A DNA stretch of 64,000 bases from Adiantum capillus-veneris (lineage: Eukaryota; Streptophyta; Polypodiopsida; Polypodiales; Pteridaceae): positions 86,101,525-86,165,524 of the forward strand of contig CM043958.1 in assembly GCA_014529385.2 (NCBI GenBank), in the 5' to 3' direction. The notes under the pieces were generated by a model. The model worked only from the letters and a program-made list of their open reading frames with translations, did not search any database and had not been told where the DNA came from. Positions 36,508-48,869 of this stretch are shown one piece after another. Positions within the stretch are counted from its first letter, which is position 1, and each line of letters starts with the position of its first letter. The position numbers and the translations under genes are program-made.

Positions 36508-37502
36508 CTTAGTTGTTGGTTTCTTTCCAATGATTTTTGTTTTATTTTTGAGACCCTCTTTTTGAAGTTGCAAATGGTCGGACATTGTATGGACAATGTG
36601 AACGGTAGTTTCACCTACAGAGACGGGAAGTTGGTCGACACTGGAATTTGTATAGTAAGAGGATGTCTAGGCTCAGTTCAAGATCATGTAGTTCCCTCCG
36701 TCGCACTTAGCAAGTTGGTGGTTACTAGGAAGTGAACTCAATAAAGGCATAAAGTCAAGGTGGGACCAGCAAAAGAAAATACCCGACAGTTGGGCCACAT
36801 TGCGTTTTTGGATGAGGTCCCAATGGGGATAGATGGCCAGAAGACCGGTGGGAGCCCAATGAAAGCATCTCCTAAAAATTAGGAAATTGCTATTTTGGGC
36901 CATGAAATGTGTTTGCATCATTACCTTCGGAATGACAAGGGGAACATTTTAAAACTTTGCTGCAAAGTCAACTGGGAAACCAGTTGAGAGATTTTTAGGC
37001 GGCAACCCAAAATGGAAAATGACATGTAAACGCGCCAAGTGGCACATTCCTGAGCACTTTCCTTATGCAAGAAGAAGTGGCGCTGAATTTATAGCTGTCA
37101 CAAACTATTGACATATCAAAGCCCTGAAGAATGGAGCCAACTTGCAGATGTCGATCGAGGGGCCTAAACCCTAAGAAGAGCAAGTAACAAAAGAAAAAGT
37201 CCTACCAACTTATGGGGACCCCATCCAATGGGACCCAAGTGACATAAAGGATTAGAATAAAGCTAGACCCTCACACACACATAGCATGGAACTGATGACA
37301 TGGTAGATTTTTGAAAATTACGCTAGCAGTGCTGACGTGGCAGGCTGTACGGATTTTCTCGTTTTGAGTTGACTGTTGACATGGAAGTTGTACAAAATTC
37401 CCTGATTTATGCTGGCAGCGGGCGCAATTTTTGGGCAAGCAATTTTTCGCGAGCGCTTTTTAAGAATCGGGCGATTGGAGTCCCAAAAGATCCTTTATCT
37501 AC

Positions 37503-37505
<3 letters not shown>

Positions 37506-37547
<42 letters not shown>

Positions 37548-37685
37548 GTTTCCTCTATCTGTCACTCTCGATCTCTCTCTCAACTTCTCTCTCTCTCTCT
37601 CTCCAACTAAAATTTGATTGTAGGTTCACGACCAACTTACATTCAAACAAAAACCATCTTGGATGCATTCAATACACTATTCTCA

Positions 37686-37728
<43 letters not shown>

Positions 37729-37912
37729 TAAAATTTGATTGTAGGTTCACGGCCAACTTACATTCAAACAAAAACCATCTTGGATGCATTCAATACACTA
37801 TTCTCAACCTCTCTCTCTCTCTCTCTCTCCAACTAAAATTTGATTGTAGGTTCACGCCAACTTACATTCAAACAAAAACCATCTTGGATGCATTCAATAC
37901 ACTATTGATAAG
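37506..37912 (+). repeat. three tandem units separated by (CT)n
   Basis: A ~85-bp block starting caactaaaatttgattgtag and ending aatacactatt starts at 37604, 37725 and 37830. Units are separated by CT tracts of different length, so spacing is 121 and 105 bp. The non-CT parts are nearly identical. Confidence 0.93.
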
Positions 37913-38112
37913 ACAAAGAGAAGTTCCTTACACACAATTATGGTCTATTTCATATAGCAAACCCCAAATCTATGTGCTCCATTACATCAAAAGTAAATAC
38001 ATATGGGGGGGCGGGGGGGGGGATACATCATGGGTGAGGTGGATGAAAGAAGGGCGATCGGGAGCCATATGCTCCGGGAGAAAACAAAGGTCGTGCCAAC
38101 GGGGGTAGTGCA

Positions 38113-38162
38113 CTAAATGGTCAGGGAACTCCTCCAAATGGCAGAGGGTACGAACCATATGT

Positions 38163-38198
<36 letters not shown>

Positions 38199-39339
38199 CT
38201 ATAGGTAGTGAAAGAGGCAATGGATCAACTCTAGGCGGGGCCTCAGATGTGGAGGCACTGAATGCATTGGGAGATGGTCCACTTGCACGCCATACAAAAA
38301 CTGGGGCCGTGAAAGTAGTATATGGAGCTGCTACTACTGCCCCGCCCTGACTGCTGAGTGGTGTCAGCAAAGGTGGCTCCAGCGGATGAATCTGCTCTGT
38401 CACCTGCTTCGATTGCTGAGTTACGTGAGCTCTGTCACTCCTACGAAACATCAATGTCGAGCCTAAATTGGAAGGTAGGCGCTGAGCCGGCTTTAGACAA
38501 GCACTGAAAATTGACCAATCCTTCTCACAATTGATGCAATGCTTGCATAGTAGTAAACATTGTGCTGCCAATGTCTCCACTCCTGCAAAACAATCCAACA
38601 TAGCATCTCCCATGTTTGTGAAGGTACCTAGTAGCTGTCTACAAAACAACAAAAATATTTAGATTTTTTATACCTCTAATTTTATAGGAACATGAAGAAA
38701 AAACATCCAATAAGTTTCTAGCACCTGGCAAACACTGGACTCCTCTCAACACCTCTACGATAAGGCCTGCCCATACCATCAAGCGTCCATTGTGTGGAAT
38801 CTGTACCTGGTAGCTTCTCCCACAACATGTTGTCATATGCGAAGAAGCTACGTACATTTGCTGCTATCTCTCCATCCGTTCGATCATACCTCGGAAGCCG
38901 ACACCCACCGGTTCTAGGGGGTGAAAAAATGACTAGCAACAAAGTACCAACCTACGAAATAACATTAAAACGTTGATATTTTGAAATGTGAACGTCAAAG
39001 ATACTATTCAATACAAAAAATAACATACCCCTTCTACATAGTCCTGAACAGTCGTGCAACTACACTCCAGCAGCCGTATGTACAATATCCTCAAAAAATG
39101 GAAATGAGCTCCCTTGCCTTCAAAGTGACAATGGACAGATGTTTTGCACGACATGTCGCCACAACCATGCCATCAAACAAAAGAAACTCGGTTGCTAGAA
39201 GGAATGCAGCATCCACAAGCTCACTATCCCATTGGTTCCATAAAGGAACCCCACCCGTGCTAGCTGCATGTGGCCTAGTGTGTAAGAGAAAGGCCATGTA
39301 CATCAAACATACGCCACCCAATCTCAAGCTGGGGTTCAT
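38113..39339 (-). pseudogene. DNA methyltransferase-like gene (N4/N6, beta-type order), decayed
   Basis: Minus-strand pieces join by good splice sites. Exon A is 39339-39029 (donor G|GTATGT), exon B 38951-38725 (acceptor CGTAG, donor AG|GTGCTA) and exon C 38638-38113 (acceptor TTGTAG). Exon A reads VPLWNQWDSELVDAAFLLAT then EFLLFDGMVVATCRAKHLS, like the motif IV-V region; no clean DPPY/NPPY is left (TRPHAAS stands there). Exon B gives LLLVIFSPPRTGG and GMGRPYRRGVERS, like the motif X / TEKP region. Exon C gives LLGTFTNMGDAMLDCFAGVE, LLLCKHCINCEKDWSIFSA and LKPAQRLP, like motif I. The order IV-X-I is that of beta-class adenine/cytosine-N4 methyltransferases. A stop just before 39339, a frameshift near 39105, loss of the second Gly in FAGxG and a G36 tract encoding poly-Pro show decay. 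Parent element or gene unknown. Confidence 0.6.
38163..38198. repeat. poly-G tract, 36 bp
   Basis: Uninterrupted G run inside the third exon of the methyltransferase-like gene, read as poly-Pro on the minus strand. A similar imperfect run occurs at about 38004-38022. Confidence 0.96.
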
Positions 39340-39445
39340 CTACCCTGTTTCTGCTAGAGAGCCCAAGAATCTACGTAGTGACTGCATAGAAGTGCATGCA
39401 ATCTTTGTTAGCAATAAGCCAGATACAATCACAAACTAGAGCAGA

Positions 39446-40190
39446 AACTTCGCTCATAGGAGAAACTTACACAGAAAAACAGCAGGAAAAGAGTGAGGAA
39501 TTTGGCAAAATGGACAGCGCTATCGCGTCCGGAACGGCCCAAAACCCCAGTCTACAATGTCAAAGTGCTCAAATCCGACCTCGGATGAGCAGTTTACGGC
39601 CAAAACAGGCTCCAAAAACCCCAAAAACACACATGCGGCTGTTCCTCCTCTCTTCTCCACGTTTTTTTCTGGTCTTCTCTCTGTTTTTTCAGTTCCCACA
39701 CTTAGATTTTTTAGTTGGGCACCCTTGGCCTTTTAGATGACCTCAAACGGACCCCGAACATGCCAAAAACTGACCTCGCAGTGCATAGTTGTCACCTTTT
39801 TGCATCATTCGCACACCTGGCACTCAGCTTTTTTCCAATAATGCATCTCGCCACCACGTGAAGTGGCCCCCAAAAGTGGTCCTAATGATGACCTTTCTGC
39901 ATAACTCTCACCAGAAAACACCCACGTTGTGTCCGTCCTCATCCGCGTGCAAATATTGACCTCGTTCGCCCTCCTGACGCCACTAGATGCCATCTGACGC
40001 ACCGGCTGACCTCACGTCGTCGGCCCACGGATAGCTTCCTCGAGAAGTTTTACGCGCTACCAACTCCTCCTTATTGTAGAAAAAACACACTAGTATTGAT
40101 AATAGTGAAAATCGCTGCACTATGTACATGCTGTCCTACCTGTACACATGTGGGCCCCACATAACCACCTGGCTAAGGAAAATGGGCAAT
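39446..40190. other. no recognisable gene
   Basis: Open frames without motifs. A possible splice acceptor (CTCTAG, minus strand, near 39437) hints that the methyltransferase-like gene had further 5' exons. Confidence 0.35.
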
Positions 40191-40209
40191 CCTTTATTTG
40201 ATGCACCAT

Positions 40210-40740
40210 GCATGTATATGTACATATGCGCAATCCCTTGCTCCAAAAAACTCCTGACAACGTGGCCAAGAGGCGGCTAGCGTGGCCGCTCCGTGGCCAC
40301 GTTGATTACCACTGGCCATGCGTTGACCAGGGGCGGACATACATCTCCGCTTGGGGACATGTGTCCGCCCATGCTGGCCCTTGAACCGTTGGCCAGGGAC
40401 GCATGGGCGTGCGTGGCCGCCCACACACACATCCCCCCCTTCCCGACCATTCGCATACACCGGGTCCGCCCCCCTCTCGCTCGACAGCACACCCCGCCCC
40501 CCCACCAGCACACTCGTCTCCCCCTTAGGGTCGCCCGCATACCCGACCGCCCACAAGCCGCCGCCCCCCGATAGCCCGCACACACACGTCTCCCCTCCCC
40601 CCCCCCCCCCTTCTTGGCCGCCCGCATACATCGGGCCCGTCCCCCCTCTCGACCGACAGCACACCCCGGCACCGCACCAGTACACCTGGCGGTAGCCTGC
40701 ACACCCGGGCGAGTGCGTCCCCCCTACCACACAAACCTTC
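40210..40740. repeat. GC-rich block with diverged internal repeats
   Basis: Markedly C-rich on the plus strand in an otherwise AT-rich window. Segments around cgacagcacaccccg at about 40481 and 40653, each preceded by cgcatacaccgggtcc- or cgcatacatcgggccc-like sequence, show a ~170-bp diverged duplication. Long Gly-rich and Pro-rich frames here are composition effects. Confidence 0.6.
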
Positions 40741-41015
40741 AAAAGAAAATTTTTAAAGAATTATTCAGACGGAATTTCTCTTATTAATCCATTGCATTAG
40801 ACTAGCATTCACGTGCTCACACAGTCACACAATCGCACACAAATAATTTTTTTGATGCTAAATATATTTTTATATTTTTAGATAAATTTATTAAAATAAT
40901 AAAATATTATTAAATTTAAATTTATAACGGCTATATTATTAGACGTGAGTATATAAACAATTTGTTAGTTTACATAATGTGATCTTGTGCTTAATTATTT
41001 GTTTAGCTTATTATT

Positions 41016-43430
41016 ATGGCTTGCTCTTTATTTTTCCTGGGTAAAGAGCTTTCTTATTCTTTTTACAATGGTAAATTTATAATATTTGAATCATTTCTTT
41101 TAGAATTAATTTCTCCAATGCAATTTGCAACTTTAGATGCAGTCATCGAAGTTGGTGATATTGATATGAATTTGCCTCTTGAAAGGACGCTCAACATTTT
41201 GGGTGAATTCATCTATGTACTGGATGAACACCTTTCACGTAAATACAAAGTCAACATATCCCATCAAACACACTATGCAGGCTCACTTAGCACGAATCCC
41301 ATTGCCATTGTGGATAGTCCGTCAAAGGTGCAATTCGCTCAAAAGGAGTTAATAGATCTATGCACCCCGCCTCGAATTTAGCTCCCAAATAGCTTCAAAA
41401 GGAGTACAAGACAAAAACTTCTACAGGCCGAAAAGAAGGGCATATTGACAAAGCTTTTAATGCAAATACAAAAATTGGAACAAGTTACAGAGATTCCAAG
41501 GTCTTACAATGGTGATCTTGTTTTAGAATTTTCACCTACCATGGGAAAGTTGCACCATATGGATGCAATGGAGGATAAGTATGATCCTCATTTGTGGTCG
41601 AAGCCATAAACGTCCAATATAGTTTTTCCAGGTGTAGTGCGTCTTAGTCATTGCATAGGATTTTTAAAGTGCATGACTGAACAATGTGCCCGCTTGGCTA
41701 ATTATCATATTCTCGATACAAGTCATTTCAGCGCGTACATACAAAAGGCAACTGCACCCGAACAATATTGTAAGATTGGAGATAAGAGCCTTACATGCCA
41801 CTTTTGTGAGGAAATTGCTTTCTGTATTGCAACATGTGATTGTGTAGTATACTATGTCATGCCATCCGATGAGACCGCCACTAGAGTCATGATTCATTGT
41901 GGCACACATAGACATGATGTGCACAACGGCACATCCAAAACACTAATAGACAACACCAAGGTGATGGTGCAAAGGATTTTGAGTGTTGAACCACACGTAG
42001 GAGCCATGAAGGTTCAAATGTGTTTGGCAAAAGAAATTATAAGTACAACACTTCTTTGCAACAACACCAACGAAGGAATTTTAGGCGAGCTACAACTATT
42101 TGCAATCGTTGAGGAGTTGGGGCCATTGGTGCAAGATAATTGGTATGAGCATTTCCTAGATTCTTATTTCGATGCAAACTCTATGCTAAATTATTTTTGC
42201 TCTAAACACTTTGAACATTGTTAGGTTTGGAAGGTCAGTACCTAGTTTACGAAGAGGGGTTGACAAAGAAGCTTTTGACATTGATGCACTCCTAAAGTTG
42301 AAGCGAGACAGCATATATGACTTTTTCCATGGAAGCAGGTTTCTTGGTCAAGGTACGGAGGAGGGGGAGAAATGTTATGTCTTCAAAATGTCCACAATTG
42401 GTCCAGTATCCGGTGTGGACCTGGTGAACCAAATGAGACAAGATCAGGATGTCAATCTTTGATGTGCGTGGATCCAGTTTGATCACACCAGACATGTTAA
42501 CGAATGGGTGACTATAGCCTGTCATGTCTCTGATCCAAGTTACATGGTGCACCTTCACAGCATTATGGGTTGCCTTTGATTCTCTCTCTAACAATTTGTT
42601 TGCAGCATGCAGGACCTTTTGACTATTGCAACTTGTGAAATGAAACAGGAAGACATGGAAACGCAATGTTTGTTTTGGGAGTGCCTCAATGATGTAATGC
42701 TATCATGTGGGAGTGACAGAGCTAATTTCTTTGGCTTCATGGCGGATGAAGCTCAAGCAAATTGGAATGCACTTCGAATTGTTTTCAATGGTGGTGACAA
42801 GACCAATACAATGAGTGAGAGCATTCTTGTCTTTTCCATTGAAAGAAAAGCTTGAATCAACACACAATGAAGTATGTGGTGCAAGCTTCTCAACACACAC
42901 ACAAAGAAATGTGTGAGAAGTGGAGGCAAGCATCAACAAAAGAGGATGCAACAGCAGAGGTTCGTCTGATACGCCAATGGTGGCGTAACGGTCATTTCAT
43001 AGACCATTACATTCCATACATGGATTCATGGCTTAGTTGGTGGGAAATTTGTATTGCACATTGGGGTGGCATTATGACGTGTGTAGAAAGTAGCTCTGAT
43101 GGACCAAACACTCCACGCACAGACCTTGCGGAGAGCAAGCATGGCATCTGGCTAGCAGGGGAGGGTTTTCATAAACACATTTCATTATATGATGCATGTA
43201 CAACCGACCTTGCAAATTCCATCTTACAGAGCACAAAGGCCATTTCATACAGCCACGGAAAACACATTCGGAAGGGTCCATCAATACAAAAGCTTGCGGA
43301 ACGCCATGAAAAACATCCCAGCCAAGTGATAAGAGCACTGAATGAGGCTACTGAGGGCACTCCTATGTATAAACAACCAACTCCATTGACAAGAGATAAG
43401 GAGACATCAAGGCAAAAGCAAGCCAAATGA
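41016..43430 (+). pseudogene. degenerate DDE-type transposase-like gene (MULE-like?)
   Basis: Three consecutive plus-strand frames fit one original protein. Frame 1 (to 42224, with stops near 41380 and 41610) includes CHFCEEIAFC and VYYVMPSDETATRVMIHCGT followed by HRHDVHNG. Frame 2 (42211-42855, a few stops) includes RRGVDKEAFDIDALLKLKRD, YDFFHGSRF, WIQFDHTRHVNEWV (candidate first Asp) and FFGFMADEAQANWNALRIVF (candidate second Asp). Frame 3 (42852-43430) includes QWWRNGHFIDHYIPY, SWWEICIAHWG, then ESKHGIWLAGEG and a basic C-terminus. The Cys/His block, two spaced Asp motifs and Trp-rich end resemble DDE transposases of the MULE sort, but I cannot name the family. At least two frameshifts inactivate it. 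Confidence 0.5.
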
Positions 43431-43973
43431 GGTTATGAATGTGGAAGATGATGCATCGCATAGGCTTGAGTAAAACTCGATCACCAAAGATTGCAAGAAG
43501 TATGGAAGACCACATAAGATCAACTTTGCAGAAGAAGGGATATCACAAACCCCAAAACGAAGTATAGGTTTGGGTGGGCAGTATGTAGTTGAACGCAAGA
43601 TCAATGAGTCAATGTGGGCCATACGCCGAACTCCACAAGGTAGTAGAGTCACATGTAGCGGCACATCAAGAGGAGGATGAAGGTGTGGATGCAGTATTGC
43701 AGGTTCTAGCCTTGGTATACCGGCCCCATCTTTTGAAGGATATCGAAATGAACACAAAATGGAGAACTCTACCAAGTTCTAATTTTATCTTATGATAGCC
43801 ACATTTTGGTACATATTTGCAGTTTTTTTCAAATTTGGGAAATAGTTGTTTATGTGTCAAATCGTGAATAAAGTAATATAATATTTTCACAATGGCTATA
43901 AATTGCCATTGCTTATATTATTTTTGTGAAAGTGTCCAGTAGCTTCCATAGCACACCACTCTTACTTTTCACG

Positions 43974-44312
43974 ATGTCTGACGATCTTGAGAATAAAATC
44001 AAGTCTGCGTGGGATGCCATGGAAGCCATTCCCAACGGAGAAGCGTTGTATGGAGCCTATTGGTTTAGGGAGGCTCTAAAGGCAATAGTCAATGTGTATC
44101 GCCTCTATCATTACCGCACGGAACTCAATATGCGGGCCTTACTCAGCTTGAACGAGAAGGGACAATTCGCTTTCTCTTGCTGGAAGAAGATTCGGCTCAT
44201 CATAGAGGAGGATGAGGAGGAAATGACGCAGCAGGTAGGGAACGTGGTTAATCTTCTTTTGCCACTTGAAGGCAACACATCTACTCCTAAAACCGGGCCT
44301 TCCAGAAGATGA
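43974..44312 (+). CDS. small hypothetical protein, 112 aa
   Basis: Intact frame from ATG 43974 (MSDDLENKIKSAWDAMEAIP) to TGA at 44310. It contains an Ala/Tyr-rich helix-like segment (GAYWFREALKAIVNVYRLYH) and an acidic stretch IIEEDEEEM near the end. It starts about 0.5 kb after the transposase-like pseudogene on the same strand, and an aataaa polyadenylation-like signal follows at about 44340. No family recognised. It could be an accessory ORF of the same element or a small gene; intactness amid decayed neighbours is notable. Confidence 0.4.
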   Translation: MSDDLENKIKSAWDAMEAIPNGEALYGAYWFREALKAIVNVYRLYHYRTELNMRALLSLNEKGQFAFSCWKKIRLIIEEDEEEMTQQVGNVVNLLLPLEGNTSTPKTGPSRR

Positions 44313-44466
44313 ACGCTTCTTGCCTATGTAATGCAAGTGCAATAAAATGTAACTTTCTATTATTAATGGATGTTCTTGTTTTAAGTACCCTTGTCTCTGT
44401 TGTTTTTGAAACAATTTGTTTAGCTCGCATATCTTTGCCTATGTATCAACCTCTCTAATACCTCGT

Positions 44467-44470
<4 letters not shown>

Positions 44471-44526
<56 letters not shown>

Positions 44527-44532
44527 AGAGAG
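44471..44532. repeat. (CT)n tract turning into (GA)n
   Basis: About 53 bp of CT followed directly by gagagagagata, a self-complementary switch that could form a small hairpin. Confidence 0.93.
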
Positions 44533-44645
44533 ATAGAGATATGAAAAAGACAAAAGAGTGGACAAGGAGGAAGAGAGAATCTTTTTAGGAATCTGCTCAC
44601 CTGATTCCTAAAAGGCACTCACCAAAATTTTCTTGCCTAGAAATA

Positions 44646-44909
44646 TCCCCGTTGGCAGCTTTTTGGCATTGCTTTTGGACCAGAAGCTTTGGAGTTTGAA
44701 GGCTTTTTATGTAAACAACTTCTCACAGGCCAAGGGCCTTTAAATATGTGCTAAGGGACCATTCTCTCGTATGCTTCTTGGAGAAGGTGCAAAGTCTAAA
44801 GTATCGGCTTGTACTGTGTTGATGCACTATATAGAAATACCAAAAGGGGCGTCAAGGTTTGGGGCCAATACTCTTTGGGGTGGAATTCTACCACTCCGTG
44901 TCGTGTGTC

Positions 44910-44956
<47 letters not shown>

Positions 44957-45030
44957 GTTGTTATTAAAGTGCTAAAAGTCTGTTTAGTTTGTTCTTTTTC
45001 TATTGGCACGTGGTGCCCGTCTTGTGACGA
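44646..45030 (+). repeat. dispersed repeat, copy 1
   Basis: Matches 54233-54583 in direct orientation from ggcattgcttttggaccaga through tggtgcccgtcttgtga, including a CT tract at the same position (44911-44950). It contains cctttaaatatg, a TATA-like element. It might be an LTR or a 5' flank of a gene family. Confidence 0.85.
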
Positions 45031-45649
45031 TAGCCGGGTGGCTCATTTGCAAGTTTCTTGTCATAGGTTAAGAGCTATGGAGTGCATGCTTTCCACTCTA
45101 TGAATAGTGTGGTGTTAGGAGTGATAACAGGAGTAGCTAACTATTACTCCAAAAGCAGACACCGATGAGGGTGATAACCTCACCGTAGATGTGCAATTTC
45201 AATGTTGATTATGCGCTATATTTTGATTGTTTTTCAGTCATACAGAAGCCAGAATCCTTGGAAATAGTGCCCCATTGCTAGAGGACAGTTCGGGGATTGT
45301 TTAGGGTTGAAAATAGGGCAAAATTCAATAAATACAGCGAGCTGAATTTACTATTTTTGGGCAACAATCAGAGGGTTTATGCCAGTGGAAGTGAGTTCTA
45401 GAAGGGGAATTGGTTTCGGGCAAGTTTTGGGGTTGTTATGCTACCAAAATTTTGCCAAAACAGGCGATATCTAGCTGGATACAGGTAAATAATTCCCAGG
45501 ACTCTACTTTGTAATCTAGCCTCTTAAGGAATAAATAAATACATTTTGGGGCCTACAGGTTGTCGGCGTCTACTCGGAGCATTCTAGCTTCCGAGCCGTG
45601 TGCGTACTTAAGTGTTAATTCCCATTGCAGGTTCCTTTTGCAAAGTACT

Positions 45650-45693
45650 CTCTCTCTCTCTCTCTCTCTATCTGTGTGTGTGTGTGTGTGTGT
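45650..45693. repeat. (CT)n-(GT)n microsatellite
   Basis: CT followed by GT repeats; it marks the broken end of the Ty3/gypsy remnant. Confidence 0.93.
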
Positions 45694-47270
45694 CTAAAGT
45701 AAAGTAAAGAATTTCGGATAAAAGCCAAGGCCTACCGCCCCACGGGCCGGTTTCAGCTTCCACATGTAATGAGACCGAGTCTCTCGACACATGACTGTGT
45801 GATGACACAAACTTGAGCACCTCCATCAATGTAGGCTTCTCCCATGCCCACACCTTTGTGCCAAGCGTTCACGACATGACAAATGTTGGGTAACTCTGCC
45901 ACCCCTCTACCACAACCAACACTCTGACTTGTCCATGCTTCAGCTCTTTCTCTGGATTTACTAATGACTTCCACTGCCTCTTGAGTTTGGGCACCATATT
46001 CATCAACTATCCAAAAGTACAATCTACTTTCCTTTCAATCAGGTCTTCCTTTAAACTGTAAGCTGTTTGGCCTTCTCCCAAAGGTAAATCTGCCACGTCA
46101 AATTGTCTACGAGGTCTTCTCTTTCTCTTGGCTTTTGCATCTTCACCCTCTTTCTATTTCCCTTTCTTTTTGCTAGGACCTGGAGGAGCATAGCCTTCCC
46201 TCCCTCTTTTGTCTACAAGAAACATATCTGCTGCTTTCTTTTCAACCCGCACAATAACCAAATGACCACCAGAGGTTGAGGCTTGATTTTCCTATTCAGT
46301 ACCTTGATCTCCCCGTATATCCAATGCATAATCATTAGCCCTGTTAGGAATTTGTTGGAGAAGTGGAAACATATCACCTCCCATCCTTCTTGGCTTTGAA
46401 CAATAAGTGATGATATGACCAAGTTCACCACAATTATAACAGGTAGGGATGAACCTCCTCTGCGGCTCAAAACCGCCTTGTTCCATGACCCGCATTCGCA
46501 TTAGGCTGAGCTTCACACGCCTAGGCCATTCCTCTACCACGATCGCGACCGCAATCGTGATTGCCTCCACCTCCAAGAACACTAAGTCGCAATTCCTGCA
46601 TCATGGTCATCATGTCTTGCATATTTTACTGTAACTGTTCAGTGTTAGCAACCCTTTGAGCAGGTTGGTTTCCAGTCTCTGCCTGATTTTTATATTTTTA
46701 GCCACCATTACTTTGCACACGGGTCGCTTTCCCTTACTCATTGAGTCTTTGAGCCTTCCAATCTTTCTCTCTAGCAATAGTGACTGCTTCCTCGAAGGTA
46801 GTGGGCCTTTTCAACTCAACTTTTAACTTTAGGCTTTCTTTTAAATTTGCCACAAAACGGTCTTTCTTTAACATGGATGGAGGGATTTCATTTCCCAAAG
46901 CTCGAGCCCATTTATCCCATAAACGAGTGAACTGCATGACAAAATCATCAACACTTTGATTAGCCCTTTGAGTGTACCCCAGAATTTCATGCCAAACTTC
47001 ATCAGGTACTTCAATGGATCTGTACTGTGCCTGGAAAGCTTGCTTCACACAATTGTAGGTCAAAACCACCCCTCGGGTTTGTGCATGCACCAACTCTTCA
47101 TAATTGTGTAACCAAATTTTTACCTCATCTTGTAAACTGTATTGCAGCAGCCGCAACAATATAGCTTGGTCTAATATATTTCACAATAAGCAATTGACTT
47201 CCAACTTTTCAATAAAAGTATGTGCATTCTCATTAGGCATTCCATGAAACTGTGGGAACTCGTCTGCCAT
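45694..47270 (-). pseudogene. Ty3/gypsy gag and protease remnant
   Basis: The minus strand starts at ATG 47270 (MADEFPQFHGMPNENAHTF). Gag core features are VKIWLHNYEELV, FQAQYRSIEVPDEVWHEIL and DDFVMQFTRLWDKWARAL. A CCHC zinc knuckle CYNCGELGHIITYC lies near 46435, and the protease motif AYIDGGAQVCVITQSCVERL near 45800 (Asp-Gly-Gly in place of D-S/T-G). Stops and frameshifts split it into at least four frames. The element is cut in the protease by a microsatellite; reverse transcriptase and integrase are absent here. Confidence 0.82.
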
Positions 47271-47559
47271 GTTTAATTGCCACAAAAACACTTACATGTG
47301 ACGTCGAAAGCTCAAGGGATGTTGATGGATCACTCCAGTACCTAATCCACCTGACACTGGGTAACTCGGACCTCAGTGCTTGGCTTCACAAAACCTCATG
47401 ACCCTCCAAAGACTGCAATCCAATTATATGACTGCCTCAAGTGTTGTCCACAATTTGCACATACATAGGCGGTTGTCCATAAGGACCCACATCCCTTTTT
47501 ACATTCTCTGCCTGCAGAATAGACATATTTCAAAGGAATTGGAGCATAGGAGCACTTGC

Positions 47560-47577
47560 TCCTCCGTGGGGGCACCA
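47560..47577 (-). promoter_or_regulatory. Ty3/gypsy primer-binding-site-like sequence
   Basis: The minus strand reads TGGTGCCCCCACGGAGG about 290 bp upstream of the gag ATG, the usual place for a primer site beginning TGGTGCC. A TATA-like gctatatagg lies about 40 bp further out, consistent with a 5' LTR to the right, whose far end I could not define. Confidence 0.4.
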
Positions 47578-48869
47578 AAACGATGTTAGTGTGCAAACGA
47601 GAAGGAAAATGAATGCCTATATAGCCTTGCACGTGCCACACCGTCGGAAGGAAGAACTATTACACAGCCGAAACAACAGTGGTAAACACCTGTAGAGATT
47701 TATGAAAAACCCATCAAGCATGGAACACACTCGATTAGGAGAAGAGGGGACATCATGACGAAGCTCATCTCGTGGAGATGTCTGTAGAGTATCCATAGAC
47801 AAAAAACAGGTGAAGGATGAAAGAGTTATGGCCCCTGAAGTTGGGGGTGCACCCTTTCTTGCTAAAAAATGAGCTCTATGGAAGTTGTGTAGGTGTTGCA
47901 GCTATTAAAATGGAGACTTTATTATCTTTTATCCCCAAGAATTTTCTCTCTCTTCTTAGCTGATAAGGCTCTCTATCAAGGCACCTTTTAATTGGTCCAT
48001 TTTAGGCCTTTTTTGGGTGGAAAATGAGTTGTCGGTGACCCTTTGACCAAGGAATGGGGTGGGACCAAGTGGCCGGGGCCCAAAAAAGGTGGCCAGGCGC
48101 CTGGCCAGGCAGTATGAATAGGAAAAATGCACCATCTCCCTCCCCATGAGCCCATGAGACCCCATAGCCAAGCCTTGAGAGAGCTTCTCTCACCTTTGAT
48201 ACTCTATAGTGGGCAGCCAATGTGCCCTATATATATACCCCCACTTTCCCTTTTCCTCTTCTCATGTGGGACAATCCCCATGACACATGGCAATCTCCTC
48301 AAGCTTCCCAACTTGCCATTAGTTCTCAGCTTCTCCCCTAAGCAGGAGGACTTCTTGGACAATTTTCCCCGATGCATAACTTGCTGCTCCGGTCACCGAA
48401 TGACACATCGTAACACACGGCTCGAGGCCCATCACCTCGACTATCTTCAAAAATGTAAAATTTAAGATTTTTAATCTTAGACCCTTAAGTTGGCCCAATT
48501 TTCCTTGTTACATGCACCCGCAATCACCTTCTAAGTTGAGACCGCCCACTTCGGATGCGCATAACTCATGATGTAGGAGTCCGATTCACGAGCTATAAAG
48601 CACGAATGAAAATACTTATTAAAAACCATGTCTTGCGGACTCAAACAACCAAAAACACCAACATTCAAACTTGGTAAAATCACACCTTTGTACATGAATT
48701 TTTACATGGTCACTTCCAAGAATTGCACGGCTATGTACATGTATATACACGAGGCTAGTGGGCAAGCTTTTTGGCATGACGTAGTGACTTTATGCTCATC
48801 CAAAAAAGGCATGACAATGTGTCGACCCACTGAATGACGGAGCTACAACTGAGGGACCTAAACCCTAGA

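Noticed and set aside
40194-40742. Gly/Cys-rich 182-aa frame (minus) and Pro-rich plus-strand frames
   Set aside because: Open because of extreme GC composition; several frames are open at once and none has domain features.
44471-44532. Rho-independent terminator-like CT/GA hairpin
   Set aside because: A eukaryotic microsatellite with switched strand; no bacterial context.
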